From the NCBI GenBank assembly GCA_937862735.1, contig CALMDH010000106.1:21219-85218 (forward strand): a stretch of DNA of 64,000 nt, given 5' to 3'. A program made the position numbers and the translations under genes. This DNA comes from M0108 sp937862735 (lineage in GTDB: Bacteria > Pseudomonadota > Gammaproteobacteria > Chromatiales > Chromatiaceae). Position 1 is the first letter of the stretch. Each line of letters starts with the position of its first letter. Below are positions 17,901 to 25,739 of this stretch, one piece after another. A model generated the notes under the pieces. That model was not told where the DNA came from. It did not search any database and was given only the letters and a program-made list of their open reading frames with translations.

Positions 17901-18611
17901 AACACCTCCGGCGTTGGAGTGGCTAGTGGCTAGTGACTGGTGGCAAGAATTTTCTTTGCTGGCCACTGGCCACTGGTCACTGGCCACTCCACAAACATCC
18001 GGCGTCATCGCCTCACGGGTCGCGGCAAGGATGGAGCCGGCCGAGAGCAGGTCGTCCGGCATCAACAATTCGGTGTAGTCGTCGATGCGCTGGAACAGGA
18101 AGGGCATGGCCTTGTGCCAGTAGTTGCAGGCGGCCACCAGCAGCAGACGGTAGGCCTCGCCTTGGGGGGCGCGGCTGGGGGCCTGGCCGTCGAGCAGGGC
18201 GAAGATCTGGTGGCGTTTTTTCTCTGGCACCAGGTCCGGGTCGATATGGCCCATCTTGGCCTCGGCCAGGATCTCGGGCTGGAACTGGCCCTCGGCGGGC
18301 GAGACCACGCCGATGCGGGTGTAGCGGTTGACGTCCATGAAGCGCAGGGCGCAGAAGCGGTTGAACCAGATGTAGGCCACCCGCTCGATGAGGCGCAACT
18401 GACGCTGCAAGTCATCAACCGTCGGTTTGTGGTTATCAGGCAATTTGCCGGCGGCACCAAAGATCTGCCGTTCTATCTCAGCGACGGCCTGCGGCTGTTC
18501 CCGGCGGGCGGCGCTGTCGTCGCTCAGGACCCATCTGAGCTTAGCGGAAACCTGCTCCATCAGGCTACGCCGGGCTAACTGGGCGAATTTTTTAAGTTTT
18601 GCGGTCTCCAT
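14931..18611 (-). CDS. pglX: BREX adenine-specific DNA methyltransferase PglX (BrxX)
   Basis: Site-specific N6-adenine methyltransferase that marks host DNA in BREX. The 1226-aa product has motif I DPACGSGHML (about 334-343) and the catalytic NPPY motif (about 508-511). The start METAKLKKFAQ at 18611 matches BrxX N-termini and lies 4 nt after the upstream stop; a longer TTG start at 18635 would overlap it and is not favoured. Two oddities stand out. Residues about 510-884 (15960-17080) are clearly AT-richer than the rest: sampled 60-base lines give about 35-48% GC against 58-68% outside. This part should contain the target recognition domain. Residues about 208-235 are encoded by an inserted palindromic heptad repeat. 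Confidence 0.92.
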   Translation of the reverse strand: METAKLKKFAQLARRSLMEQVSAKLRWVLSDDSAARREQPQAVAEIERQIFGAAGKLPDNHKPTVDDLQRQLRLIERVAYIWFNRFCALRFMDVNRYTRIGVVSPAEGQFQPEILAEAKMGHIDPDLVPEKKRHQIFALLDGQAPSRAPQGEAYRLLLVAACNYWHKAMPFLFQRIDDYTELLMPDDLLSAGSILAATREAMTPDVCGVASDQWPVASKENSCHQSLATSHSNAGGVEVIGWLYQFYISQKKDEVFDGLKKNKKITPENIPAATQLFTPHWIVRYLVENSLGRLWLLNRPGSKLIERMDYYIKPEQPETDFLRIGKPEEIKICDPACGSGHMLTYAFDLLYAIYEEEGYEPAEIPEKILTHNLYGIEIDERAGELAAFALTMKARARQRRFFNKGVKPNICVLENVHFDGNELKDYMDFVGRDLFTAPLQTTLRQFEEADNFGSLIRPDVTDVDGMLRILESKNVSGQIFISMTHQKVLQALLQADYLSPKYHVVIANPPYMGAGGMNARLSAWAKENYQNSKPDLYSMFVERCIWLTLSKGYSALITMQSWMFISSFEKFRRALFGDCHISTMAHLGAHAFDSIGGEVVSTTAFVLGHEKNENIPGEYLRLVDGSSEAEKSSAMLEVNRNNDARKRYQASQHDFEKVPGCPIAYWMSARLRWIFQIASEMSAIAPPKKGMISSDNNRFLRLWHEVAKCDTGLRLESNERTLNNGIKWVSYNKGGSFRKWSGNREYLVNWQNAGKDVIDYNAMLYGSASRQIQNVRYYFLPSISWSSVTSSSFGVRQYEKGFVFDGAGPSIFADYKWRDILTGFLVSKVATKLMSILNPTMNFVVGNVACLPIHSEPLSLLREKIIGIVVHTVELSNQDWDSFETSWDFSSQPLLNPNCRQSTLEATYRGLRDHWRQMTLEMQRLEQENNRIFIDAYGLQDELTPDVPLNEITLTCNPHYRYGNDKSEEELEALLLADTMRELVSYAVGCMFGRYALDKPGLILANQGETIEDYLKRVSEPSFPADDDNVIPMLDGDWFTDDIAERFRKFLRVAFGEEHYEANLKFVEQALNIKGRRNYGIRDYFLGEFHTDHVKRYKKRPIYWLFSSPKGTFNALIYLHRYRPDTVSVVLNDYLREFHTKLSAHKNHLQAISISASAGQGERTRALKEIEKVSRMITELEEYEREVLYPLATERLAIDLDDGVKVNYPKFGAALKKIVGLDAPED
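17916..17990. repeat. Palindromic heptad-repeat element inserted in pglX
   Basis: A 75-bp element: GGAGTGGC followed by 7-bp units (TAGTGGC, TAGTGAC, TGGTGGC), a short A/T centre, and complementary heptads ending in GGCCACTCC. The two halves are inverted copies. It is in frame and adds about 28 residues (VASDQWPVAS...), between MTPDVC and VEVIGWLYQF, which I would expect to be nearly adjacent in typical BrxX proteins. Confidence 0.75.
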
Positions 18612-18615
18612 CGAG

Positions 18616-19170
18616 TCATGCCCCCAAACCTGCAAGTTGATTGAACTGAAGGTAATAAGGCCAATCGATCTTCATGGCTTTATCGGGTGTGTCATGTCGA
18701 TCCGAGGTCAGGGTTAACCGCGTTTTTTTCTTGGCGATGCTAGTATGACCGATACTCACGAAGCGATTTTTATAACCATTGAGGAATTCTGTTTCATTCC
18801 AGAACACCTTGCCAATTTCCTGACAATATCTGACAAAGCATTGGGCTCCCATGAGTTGTTTGACAATCTGGCTCCAGCCGTCTTTTGTGCGCTTCATCTC
18901 GATATAGATGATGCATTTTTTATCGGCGCTTATGATGACGTAATCAGCGCGTTTGCACTCGCCCTTGCCACCATTGAAGATATCATCTGGCGTACGAAAA
19001 GCATCCACTTTAATAACCACCGCGTCAGCGGGTAGATTCCTGATCGTAACATTTGAGTCTGGAATTTGAGGCTCAGATAATTTTACAAGCGGCTTACCAT
19101 ACTCGTTTTGCATTTGCACCAAAGCGTCGTTCTTGATCATTTGGATTAGAATTGCCTTATCTGGCATCAC
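18616..19170 (-). CDS. Small PD-(D/E)XK-like protein partnered with the AAA ATPase
   Basis: I do not recognise a named family. The 184-aa protein has a central stretch RADYVII...IYIEMKRTK followed by QIVKQL and RY. This fits a PD-(D/E)XK nuclease core: Asp76, then Glu91-x-Lys93 on the next strand, and a RecB-like Gln-Leu helix. The assignment is inferred from motif spacing only. Its GTG start at 19170 (or ATG at 19167) overlaps the ATPase stop codon, so the two are translationally coupled. The gene is AT-rich compared with brxC and the 5' part of pglX. It sits between brxC and pglX, where Salmonella-type BREX loci carry ariA/ariB (PARIS), but it does not look like the DUF4435 protein AriB. 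Confidence 0.6.
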   Translation of the reverse strand: MMPDKAILIQMIKNDALVQMQNEYGKPLVKLSEPQIPDSNVTIRNLPADAVVIKVDAFRTPDDIFNGGKGECKRADYVIISADKKCIIYIEMKRTKDGWSQIVKQLMGAQCFVRYCQEIGKVFWNETEFLNGYKNRFVSIGHTSIAKKKTRLTLTSDRHDTPDKAMKIDWPYYLQFNQLAGLGA

Positions 19171-20555
19171 TCATCCCCTCCCCAAACGATTTCTTCCTGA
19201 ATTCGGTTCATGTCTTCTATGGTTTTGTCGAAACTAGGTGCCTCTATCCCAAGCTTGCCATCAATGTCGGCTTCAACGAGTGTTTGGCATCTTGTTTTCC
19301 GATAGGCTCCATCAAATTTAATAAGAGCTTCTTGCGCCATGTATACTCTTATTTTCGCGGGAGTTAGCAACTCAGAATTTTTATAATTCTCGCGTTCAGC
19401 AAGAGCCCTAAGACGATTCCCTCCTTGGTTGAGCATGATCAGGGTATTCAGTTCCTTGATGATGTAGTCACTGTGCGTTGTAATAAACACCTTGATTCCA
19501 CTATTGACCAGGCGCGCAAAAAGGCGGGCAACCCGGCGTTGGTTCTCAGGGTGAAGATTCAGCTCCGGTTCATCGACCATAAGCAGATCCCCCGGGCTGG
19601 CCACATGGCGCAGATAGAAACCAATGTCTAGCAACGAACGTACCGCGCTTGAACTTTCATCCATGGTCAACTTGACGCGTTTTCCCTTTGGCACATAGTA
19701 AAGCTCGTCATTCCTAGTGACGAGGTAATCACCACCAATAATATCGGTGAAGTCATTGAGTATGTCGGGTAGTTCCCTCGTGATAAAGCTTTCCTTCTTC
19801 GCGAGATCCTCAAGTTGACGGGTAAAATCCACATTTGATTTAACTGGCAGCGCGTAGTCGGAATACACCTTGGACAGCAATTCAAAGGGGTTTATATCCT
19901 TTTCCTTTGTACTCATTTCTTCCAATAATCGGTTACGCGCAAAATTGAGCTCTTTTCTGAATATCGCAGCCCCAGTTCGTTCCGCGCTCGCGATAAATGG
20001 GCGAGGGAACAGGCTCCCGAAAACAATATCTTTCAAGGCATCGCCAACGATCGTGCTTATGACTTCCTCCGGTATTCTGATTTTTTCTTTCTCGACCAGC
20101 AGCGAAATCGTCACCAATGGCGAGTCAGCTTTTTTAGAGATAGAGAACAACTGGTTTTTCGCCGCCCCCATTGTGCGCTCAAAGGTAGGGCTAGGTTGAA
20201 TATCTCCCGGGTCAAGCTGTATCGAGAAGTCACTCTCGGAGAAGTGTTTAACCGAAGACGCAAACACTTGGGGAAGCTGCCGAGTGTATGCCTTGCAGCC
20301 ATCCTTGAGTATCGCGGGGGCGTTCTTGATATAGTTTTTAATATCCAGGTCGACACTCCCTTCATTCAAAAGGCGTCGAACATCCTCATCGGGCACTTTG
20401 ATTGAAAAGGCTTCTCTCCAGAAGGATAGAAAGCCAAACAAAGCATAGGTGGCGTAAGTCTTTCCGGTATTGTTCCCGCCACAGATGATCGTCAGATCTC
20501 CAAGACTAAACTCCGCCTGCTTGATAACACCGAGATTTTTTACCGCAATCTTCAT
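19167..20555 (-). CDS. AAA/ABC-type ATPase (AAA_15/AAA_21-like) embedded in BREX
   Basis: A 462-aa SMC/ABC-like ATPase of the kind found in two-gene defence modules. The Walker A is GGNNTGKT at 26-33, directly after the N-terminal strand MKIAVKNLGVI. An ABC-like signature ESSSAVRSL lies at 300-308, Walker B DLLMVDEPELNLHP at about 323-336, and the switch His in FITTHSDYII at 357-366. No TOPRIM domain follows, so it is not an OLD nuclease on its own. The effector is presumably the coupled downstream PD-(D/E)XK-like protein. brxC ends 12 nt upstream, so it is in the BREX transcript. Base composition is lower in GC than brxC, which suggests the pair was added as a cassette. A relationship to AriA of PARIS is possible but unproven. 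Confidence 0.75.
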   Translation of the reverse strand: MKIAVKNLGVIKQAEFSLGDLTIICGGNNTGKTYATYALFGFLSFWREAFSIKVPDEDVRRLLNEGSVDLDIKNYIKNAPAILKDGCKAYTRQLPQVFASSVKHFSESDFSIQLDPGDIQPSPTFERTMGAAKNQLFSISKKADSPLVTISLLVEKEKIRIPEEVISTIVGDALKDIVFGSLFPRPFIASAERTGAAIFRKELNFARNRLLEEMSTKEKDINPFELLSKVYSDYALPVKSNVDFTRQLEDLAKKESFITRELPDILNDFTDIIGGDYLVTRNDELYYVPKGKRVKLTMDESSSAVRSLLDIGFYLRHVASPGDLLMVDEPELNLHPENQRRVARLFARLVNSGIKVFITTHSDYIIKELNTLIMLNQGGNRLRALAERENYKNSELLTPAKIRVYMAQEALIKFDGAYRKTRCQTLVEADIDGKLGIEAPSFDKTIEDMNRIQEEIVWGGDE

Positions 20556-20567
20556 GTCGCCATACTC

Positions 20568-23500
20568 CTAAATTTGAATTCTCTTGCCTTGGCGGATTTC
20601 CCGCAGCAGCGCCTCGCGCATGGATTTCAGGTATTCATCCACATCGGCCTCGTCGGCCAACCAGGCTTTGGCGAAGGAGACCTTGAGTGCGCGACTGGGC
20701 ACATACTCGATATGCGGTTCAGGCTGGGTTCGTGCCCTTGGCCGCTCGCCGCTCGCCGGCGGGGCGAGTGCGTCGCGGTCAGGCGCGGACCTGGGCTTGG
20801 GTGCCGGTTGCGCCCAGGCGGTCATTTGCGCGAGCAGCCGCTGGTAGTCGCTTTCCTCAAAACGGCTCAGGGTGTCACGGATGACGGCGATCAGCTTCTG
20901 TCGCTCGATGGTGGCGCTGAGGTCGTTGAAGGCCCGGGTGACGATCCCCTGCTGCTCGCCAGTCAAGGCGCCGAATTCGGCCATGCCACGCAGGCGGTCC
21001 TGCAGGGCGCTGATCCGCTCGCGGGCGCTGGCGATTTCGGCGGCCATCCGGGCGCTGACTTGTGCTTGCAGCGCTTCGACTTGCGTCTTCACCTGCTGCA
21101 TGCGGTTGCCCTTGAAGCAGGCGGGGTCGGTCAGGACGGCCATCAGGGCGGCGGGGGAGCTTTGGTCGCCGCTATCTTCCGCGACATCCCACCACCCACT
21201 GCCCACCGCCCCGTTCCCGATCCCCTCCGCCGGTTTCCCCCGGCCCACCGCATCGCCCAGATAGGCGAAATTGGGCTCCTGGGTTTGGACAAAGTCGCGA
21301 GCCTGATCGAAGATGCTTTTTTGCGGGCCGCTCATGAACTTGCGGATGGGGTCGATGACGCCTTCCTTCAGGTCGAGCAGGACATCCTCCTGGCGGCTGA
21401 GCTCGGTCAGATACCAGGTGTAGGGCTTGCCGGTCAGTTCCCTGAGTTTTTCCAGCACCGGCGTGAGGGCCTGGAGGAAGGGATACTGAGCGGTCTGAGC
21501 CGCCAGGGGGGCGAGTTGCTGAACCAGTTCCTGCAGGGCGGCGCCGGTTTCCTTGCCGAGGGCCTTGGCCTCGCTGGCACCGGGCGGGGCGTCGAAGAAG
21601 TCCTCAAAAAAGGTCTTGAGGGCGCGCACCTGGGAGGCGGTGAATTCGACCTGGGGCTCCAGGACCAGATTGCCCTGGGCATGGGTGTTGCGCAGTGCCC
21701 GTTCCAGGGCCTCTTCTTCCAGCAGGTTGCCGTCGGCGCGCACCTCGACCTTGCCGCGGGCGCAGAGGTTGGCCAGGGTGCAGAGGACGGCGGCGTAGGA
21801 CCAGCCGTAGGGCTTGCGCTCGAATTTCTCCAGCAGGCTCTTCAGGGTGGTGCGGACGCCGCCCCGGTTGTTGCCCTGGATGACGGCCAGCAGCTCCTGC
21901 TCGGACTCGGCCAGGGAGGTGACATCGTTGCCAAAGAGCCCCTGCTGGGACTGCTGAAGGCAGTGGGCGATGTCGTTCTCACTGTAGGCGATGCCGCGCA
22001 GCATGCGCAGGTTGGGGTAGGCGCGGGCGACCAGTTCCTGGAAGCCGCGCGCCACCCGCGTCTGGGCATCGGTGGCGCCGGTCTCGATGTCGGCGCCGGC
22101 GACGATCAGCTTGGCCTTGCCCAGCAGGCCCTGCAGGCGCTGCTGCAGGTCGGCATGGCGTTCCCGGTTCTGGAAACCCTTGTCGGTCAGGATGCGCTTG
22201 ACCGCCTCCTGCTGGGTGATGGAGATGGTCTGGCGGAAGTATTTCTCCGTCCGCTTGTAGCGCAGGAGGTCGCGCACCAGGCGTTCATCCGCCGGCAGCA
22301 GGACCAGCAGTTCATCCCGGCCCATGCTCTGCATGCGCAGGATGGACTCGCGCTCGAAATGTTCATGGAAGGGGGTGATGACGTGGATGGCCAGCTCGTA
22401 TTCCCGGCCATGCAGGCGATCGTCGAGCTTTCTGCTGAAGGGGTAGTCTTGGCCCCCGGCCTTCTGATCCGAAGCGTCGCAGCGCAGCTTGCGCTGCTTG
22501 ATGACGTGGTCGAACACCAGCTTCTCCAGCTCGGCGGCCACCTCCGCTGACTCCACCTCGGTGTTCTTGATCTCCTGCTCGACGTCCTTTTCCTCGTCGG
22601 TGAGGTAATCGTAGAGATCGCCATGGCGTTGCACGTAGGTCTGCTGTTCCAGCAGGCTGAGGGCCTCTTCGACGCGCTTTCTCAGGGCGGGCAGATCCTG
22701 ATTGAAGCCGTCCAGCATCAGGACGCACAGGTTGCGGATGGTGGGCTTGAACTCCTTGACATATTTGACCAGGAAGAGGGTTTTCAGCAGGCGGATGGCG
22801 AAGGGGGCGTCAAGATGGGTTTCCGCCTGGATGATGGCGCGCTGGATGTGGGACTTGAGGGCGGTGCGAATGCCCTCGAACATGAGGTCGAAGGTCGCCA
22901 ACTGGCCGATGTCATAGTTCCCGATCTGGATCGCCACCTGCTGGAAGACCCCCAACATGGAGCGTTCGCCCACCGAGCTGTGCTTGCCTTCGAAGGCGTT
23001 GTGCTGGGACAGGTTCTGGATGGCCGACTGAAAGAGCGCGAACTGGTAGGGAATGAAGGGGTAACCGTGGATGAAGTGCTCCCGGTCCTGGAAGTTGCGG
23101 TAGGTCTGGGCGCCGTCGGCGAAGTCGAACAGGGTTTTGAAGTTATTGGCCTGGGCGTGATATAGGTCCGAAAGCAGACGCACGCCGGGCTCGGTCTTGG
23201 TCAGCAGGCGCTTCTGGATGACCTCCGCGACATCGGCGCTGGTCAGCTTCATGCGGTTGGCGAACCGCGCCTGGATTTTCGTAAAGTCATTGCCTTGCTG
23301 CTTGCCCATCTCGCCGACCACGGTCCCCATGTCTTCCTGGGCGGTGACGATGACCCAGGCGCGGCCGCGGCATTTGGTGGCCAGGCTCTCGGCGATGGTC
23401 TGAAGGTTGGTCATCAGCTTGACGTTGTCGGCGATGTACTGACCGACCTCATCGACAAAGAAGTTGAGACGAAAGCCGGGTTGGCCTTCCTGGACCGCTT

Positions 23501-24236
23501 GCCGTTCGATCCAGGCGTGGACCCGGTCGGCAAAATCCTCGATGGAGACCCGATATTGGCCGCGGTACTTGTCCAGGATGCCGGCGGCCTGCGCCTCGTC
23601 ACCGCCGGTCACCTGGGCATAGGCCGTGGCGATGTTCCTGGCCTCCAGCAGGGCCTGTTCACGACCTTGGTACCAGGTGCGGCCCGCGGTGGCCGCGTAG
23701 GCGGCTTGGAAGGGTTGGTAGAGCCCGCGGCTGTCAAGGTCGCGCTCGAACTGGGCAATGTGGCCCTGCTTGCCGTAGTAGCCGCACATCTCGTCAAAGA
23801 CCTTGACGAAGACGGCGAGGAGGGCGTCGATCTGGGTCTTGCTGATGACGTCCGCTTTCTGGTCGATATTGAAGAGGATGCTCTTGGAGGGGATGGCGAC
23901 CGCCCGCTTGAGGTCGCCGCGCAGAATTTCGTTATCGCCACACTTGGGCAGAAAGAAGCCGAGCGCCGCGGTCCCCTCGATGCGGCGGTTTTCGAGCAAC
24001 AGCGCCAGCATCTTCAAGAGATGAGATTTTCCGGAGCCAAAGAAGCCGGAAACCCAAACCCCATTGGCGCCTTCGTAGTTGTTGTAGGCATCCAGGAAGG
24101 ACTCCAGCCGCTTCTCGACCTCGTTGGTCAGCACGTATTCTTCAATTTCCAGGCGCAGGCTGGCCTCATCATCGGCCTTGATGACCCCCTCGATGGGGCG
24201 ATCGACCGGCTTGCTAAACAAATCGTTAAGTTTCAT
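20568..24236 (-). CDS. brxC: BREX P-loop ATPase BrxC
   Basis: Large core BREX ATPase. It is 1222 aa, the usual length for type 1 BrxC. The N-terminus MKLNDLFSKPVDRPIEGVIK and the Walker A GFFGSGKS at 64-71 (KSHLLKMLALLL after it) are diagnostic; FFVDEVGQYIADN near 260-275 is the candidate Walker B region. The long C-terminal part is mostly helical and charged and ends REIRQGKRIQI. brxB lies 36 nt upstream and the embedded ATPase gene 12 nt downstream. Confidence 0.94.
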   Translation of the reverse strand: MKLNDLFSKPVDRPIEGVIKADDEASLRLEIEEYVLTNEVEKRLESFLDAYNNYEGANGVWVSGFFGSGKSHLLKMLALLLENRRIEGTAALGFFLPKCGDNEILRGDLKRAVAIPSKSILFNIDQKADVISKTQIDALLAVFVKVFDEMCGYYGKQGHIAQFERDLDSRGLYQPFQAAYAATAGRTWYQGREQALLEARNIATAYAQVTGGDEAQAAGILDKYRGQYRVSIEDFADRVHAWIERQAVQEGQPGFRLNFFVDEVGQYIADNVKLMTNLQTIAESLATKCRGRAWVIVTAQEDMGTVVGEMGKQQGNDFTKIQARFANRMKLTSADVAEVIQKRLLTKTEPGVRLLSDLYHAQANNFKTLFDFADGAQTYRNFQDREHFIHGYPFIPYQFALFQSAIQNLSQHNAFEGKHSSVGERSMLGVFQQVAIQIGNYDIGQLATFDLMFEGIRTALKSHIQRAIIQAETHLDAPFAIRLLKTLFLVKYVKEFKPTIRNLCVLMLDGFNQDLPALRKRVEEALSLLEQQTYVQRHGDLYDYLTDEEKDVEQEIKNTEVESAEVAAELEKLVFDHVIKQRKLRCDASDQKAGGQDYPFSRKLDDRLHGREYELAIHVITPFHEHFERESILRMQSMGRDELLVLLPADERLVRDLLRYKRTEKYFRQTISITQQEAVKRILTDKGFQNRERHADLQQRLQGLLGKAKLIVAGADIETGATDAQTRVARGFQELVARAYPNLRMLRGIAYSENDIAHCLQQSQQGLFGNDVTSLAESEQELLAVIQGNNRGGVRTTLKSLLEKFERKPYGWSYAAVLCTLANLCARGKVEVRADGNLLEEEALERALRNTHAQGNLVLEPQVEFTASQVRALKTFFEDFFDAPPGASEAKALGKETGAALQELVQQLAPLAAQTAQYPFLQALTPVLEKLRELTGKPYTWYLTELSRQEDVLLDLKEGVIDPIRKFMSGPQKSIFDQARDFVQTQEPNFAYLGDAVGRGKPAEGIGNGAVGSGWWDVAEDSGDQSSPAALMAVLTDPACFKGNRMQQVKTQVEALQAQVSARMAAEIASARERISALQDRLRGMAEFGALTGEQQGIVTRAFNDLSATIERQKLIAVIRDTLSRFEESDYQRLLAQMTAWAQPAPKPRSAPDRDALAPPASGERPRARTQPEPHIEYVPSRALKVSFAKAWLADEADVDEYLKSMREALLREIRQGKRIQI

Positions 24237-24272
24237 CCCCTGTTCCTTGCCGATGGTTCGCAGTCAAAGTTG

Positions 24273-24881
24273 TTATGGTTCGCAGTGAAAGATATTGAAC
24301 GCCCGATAGTACTTGTCGTCATGCAGTCTGCCGAAGAGATCGAGAGAGGCCCCGGACGCCAGGGAGTGGGTGTAGGCCCCCGGAAAGAACAGGACCGTCG
24401 GCCGGTCCTTCGCCGTGCTCTGCAAGTTGTTCAGCACCTGGTGTGAACGGATGTAGGGGAAGACCTCACCCACCCCGGACAGAAACAGCACCTGGTAATC
24501 CTGGCTGGCCAGCCTGGCGGCGATGGCCGGGATCAGATGGGCCTCGGGGTCCAGGACGCCTTGCAGCAGTTCCTTGAGTTGCTCCTTGTCGACCGATGGC
24601 TCGATGGCGAGGATCTGGTGCCAGACCTCACGCGCCTGGAGGAGGTCGATGGCGAGGTCGTAGAGGTTGATCTCCAGGACGCGGACCCCCGCCTGCGCCA
24701 GGCGATTGACCAACTGCCGCTGGAGCCGCGCCATTTCCTCGGCCTCTTCCGGCTTGAAGGGACAGATAAAGAAGGGGACCTCGTTACCGAGACCCTGCTT
24801 GTCGAGAAAGCGCCGACCGGAGATCACGGCGAAGAGGTGCGGCAGTCGCTCCGGCAGAGGCAGGCTGAAGGTATCGGCCAT
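24273..24881 (-). CDS. brxB: BREX protein BrxB (DUF1788)
   Basis: A 202-aa protein of the DUF1788 family, a conserved component of type 1 BREX whose biochemical role is not established. Visible family features are LLQAREVWHQI, LFLSGVGEVFPYIRSHQVLNNLQ and the ending RPTVLFFPGAY...YRAFNIF. It lies between brxA and brxC on the same strand with gaps of about 69 and 36 nt, as expected for the operon. Confidence 0.92.
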   Translation of the reverse strand: MADTFSLPLPERLPHLFAVISGRRFLDKQGLGNEVPFFICPFKPEEAEEMARLQRQLVNRLAQAGVRVLEINLYDLAIDLLQAREVWHQILAIEPSVDKEQLKELLQGVLDPEAHLIPAIAARLASQDYQVLFLSGVGEVFPYIRSHQVLNNLQSTAKDRPTVLFFPGAYTHSLASGASLDLFGRLHDDKYYRAFNIFHCEP

Positions 24882-24950
24882 CAGGGCATCATCTCCTGGG
24901 GGACGAGGAAACCCGCGGTTGTTTTGGGCCCGTATTGAAAGTATCCGCTA

Positions 24951-25565
24951 TCACTGCGTCATCTCCTTCAGGTCGGCAACAGAAACGGGAAAGTACAGGA
25001 GATCCTGACGCCGGTCCCGGGGGATCGCGGCCAAGAGTCGCTGACTGAGCAGGACCGGGTTGATCCGGTGGTTGTCCGCCAGCAGGTCAGCCTCGCGCAA
25101 GATCCGGAACAGGACCTGCCGCAACTTGGCGCGAGTCGCTGGGGTGAGCCCATCCAGTTCCGGGTGCCATTCGGCCTTGCGGTTGAAAAAGGCGTCAAAG
25201 TCCTCGGGGGTCACATCGGGTTGTAAGCTGATATAACGCTCGCGCAACACCTCGCTGGCGAATTCGGCGATGAACCGATACCGGCGACAGACGGCCAGCC
25301 AGAGGAGAGCGGCTTGTTCCTGAGGGTTGCCCGCGACCAGGCAGTCCAATTCACCAAGGCCCAGGGTCCTGAGCCGGGAGACGACCTCCCGGCAAACGCG
25401 CTGGAGGGTGCTCAGGGTTCTGGCCTGCAACAGGTTATCCGCGATGACCCGGGCACGGACCGCGCTCCAATCGCCAAGGTCGAGATACAGCGCGGCCAGT
25501 CTCACCGATTCAGGATGGAAGAGACCGCCCGTGGTAAATGCCATGCGGTAGCTGTCGTTGCTCAT
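24951..25565 (-). CDS. brxA: BREX protein BrxA (DUF1819)
   Basis: First gene of the BREX operon. The 204-aa DUF1819 protein starts MSNDSYRMAFTTGGLF, the conserved BrxA N-terminus, so the ATG at 25565 is chosen; the frame extends 22 codons further upstream without family support. BrxA is a small DNA-binding, NusB-like helical protein in characterised systems. A terminator of the preceding gene and a candidate promoter lie directly upstream, which fits the start of a new transcription unit. Confidence 0.92.
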   Translation of the reverse strand: MSNDSYRMAFTTGGLFHPESVRLAALYLDLGDWSAVRARVIADNLLQARTLSTLQRVCREVVSRLRTLGLGELDCLVAGNPQEQAALLWLAVCRRYRFIAEFASEVLRERYISLQPDVTPEDFDAFFNRKAEWHPELDGLTPATRAKLRQVLFRILREADLLADNHRINPVLLSQRLLAAIPRDRRQDLLYFPVSVADLKEMTQ

Positions 25566-25612
25566 GACTGATCCGGATTCCCTGTCTTCAGCAAGTATTG
25601 GGACTAGGCCGG

Positions 25613-25641
25613 ATTGTCGCAGCCTCCGCAAGGGACATCAA
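25613..25641 (-). promoter_or_regulatory. Candidate promoter of the BREX operon
   Basis: On the minus strand TTGATG (25636-25641) and GACAAT (25613-25618) are spaced by 17 nt, about 50 nt before the brxA ATG. Both boxes match four of six consensus positions, so it is a weak call. Confidence 0.35.
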
Positions 25642-25690
25642 AGGTCAAACGACGAAACGGATCTAAGGGGGTGCGGGATGGGGCAGGGTG

Positions 25691-25721
25691 AAAAAGGGCC
25701 TTTTGCTGAGCAAAGCCCTTT
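25691..25721 (-). terminator. Rho-independent terminator upstream of brxA
   Basis: On the minus strand AAAGGGCTTTG and CAAAAGGCCCTTT form a GC-containing stem with a 4-nt loop, followed by T residues. It ends the transcript of the small gene at 25740 and insulates the BREX operon. Confidence 0.65.
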
Positions 25722-25739
25722 CCACCCGCCCGCCGACCC

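Noticed and set aside
18612..18635. Upstream TTG start for pglX
   Set aside because: It overlaps the preceding gene by 20 bp and adds residues not found at BrxX N-termini; METAKLKKFAQ at 18611 fits the family.
18616..20555. Calling the pair PARIS (ariA/ariB), Septu or Gabija
   Set aside because: The small protein shows no DUF4435/TOPRIM, HNH or UvrD helicase signature that I can see, and the ATPase lacks a TOPRIM domain. Position alone is not enough.
25566..25631. Longer N-terminus for brxA
   Set aside because: The 22 extra residues have no family support and cover the likely promoter; MSNDSYRMAF at 25565 is the conserved start.
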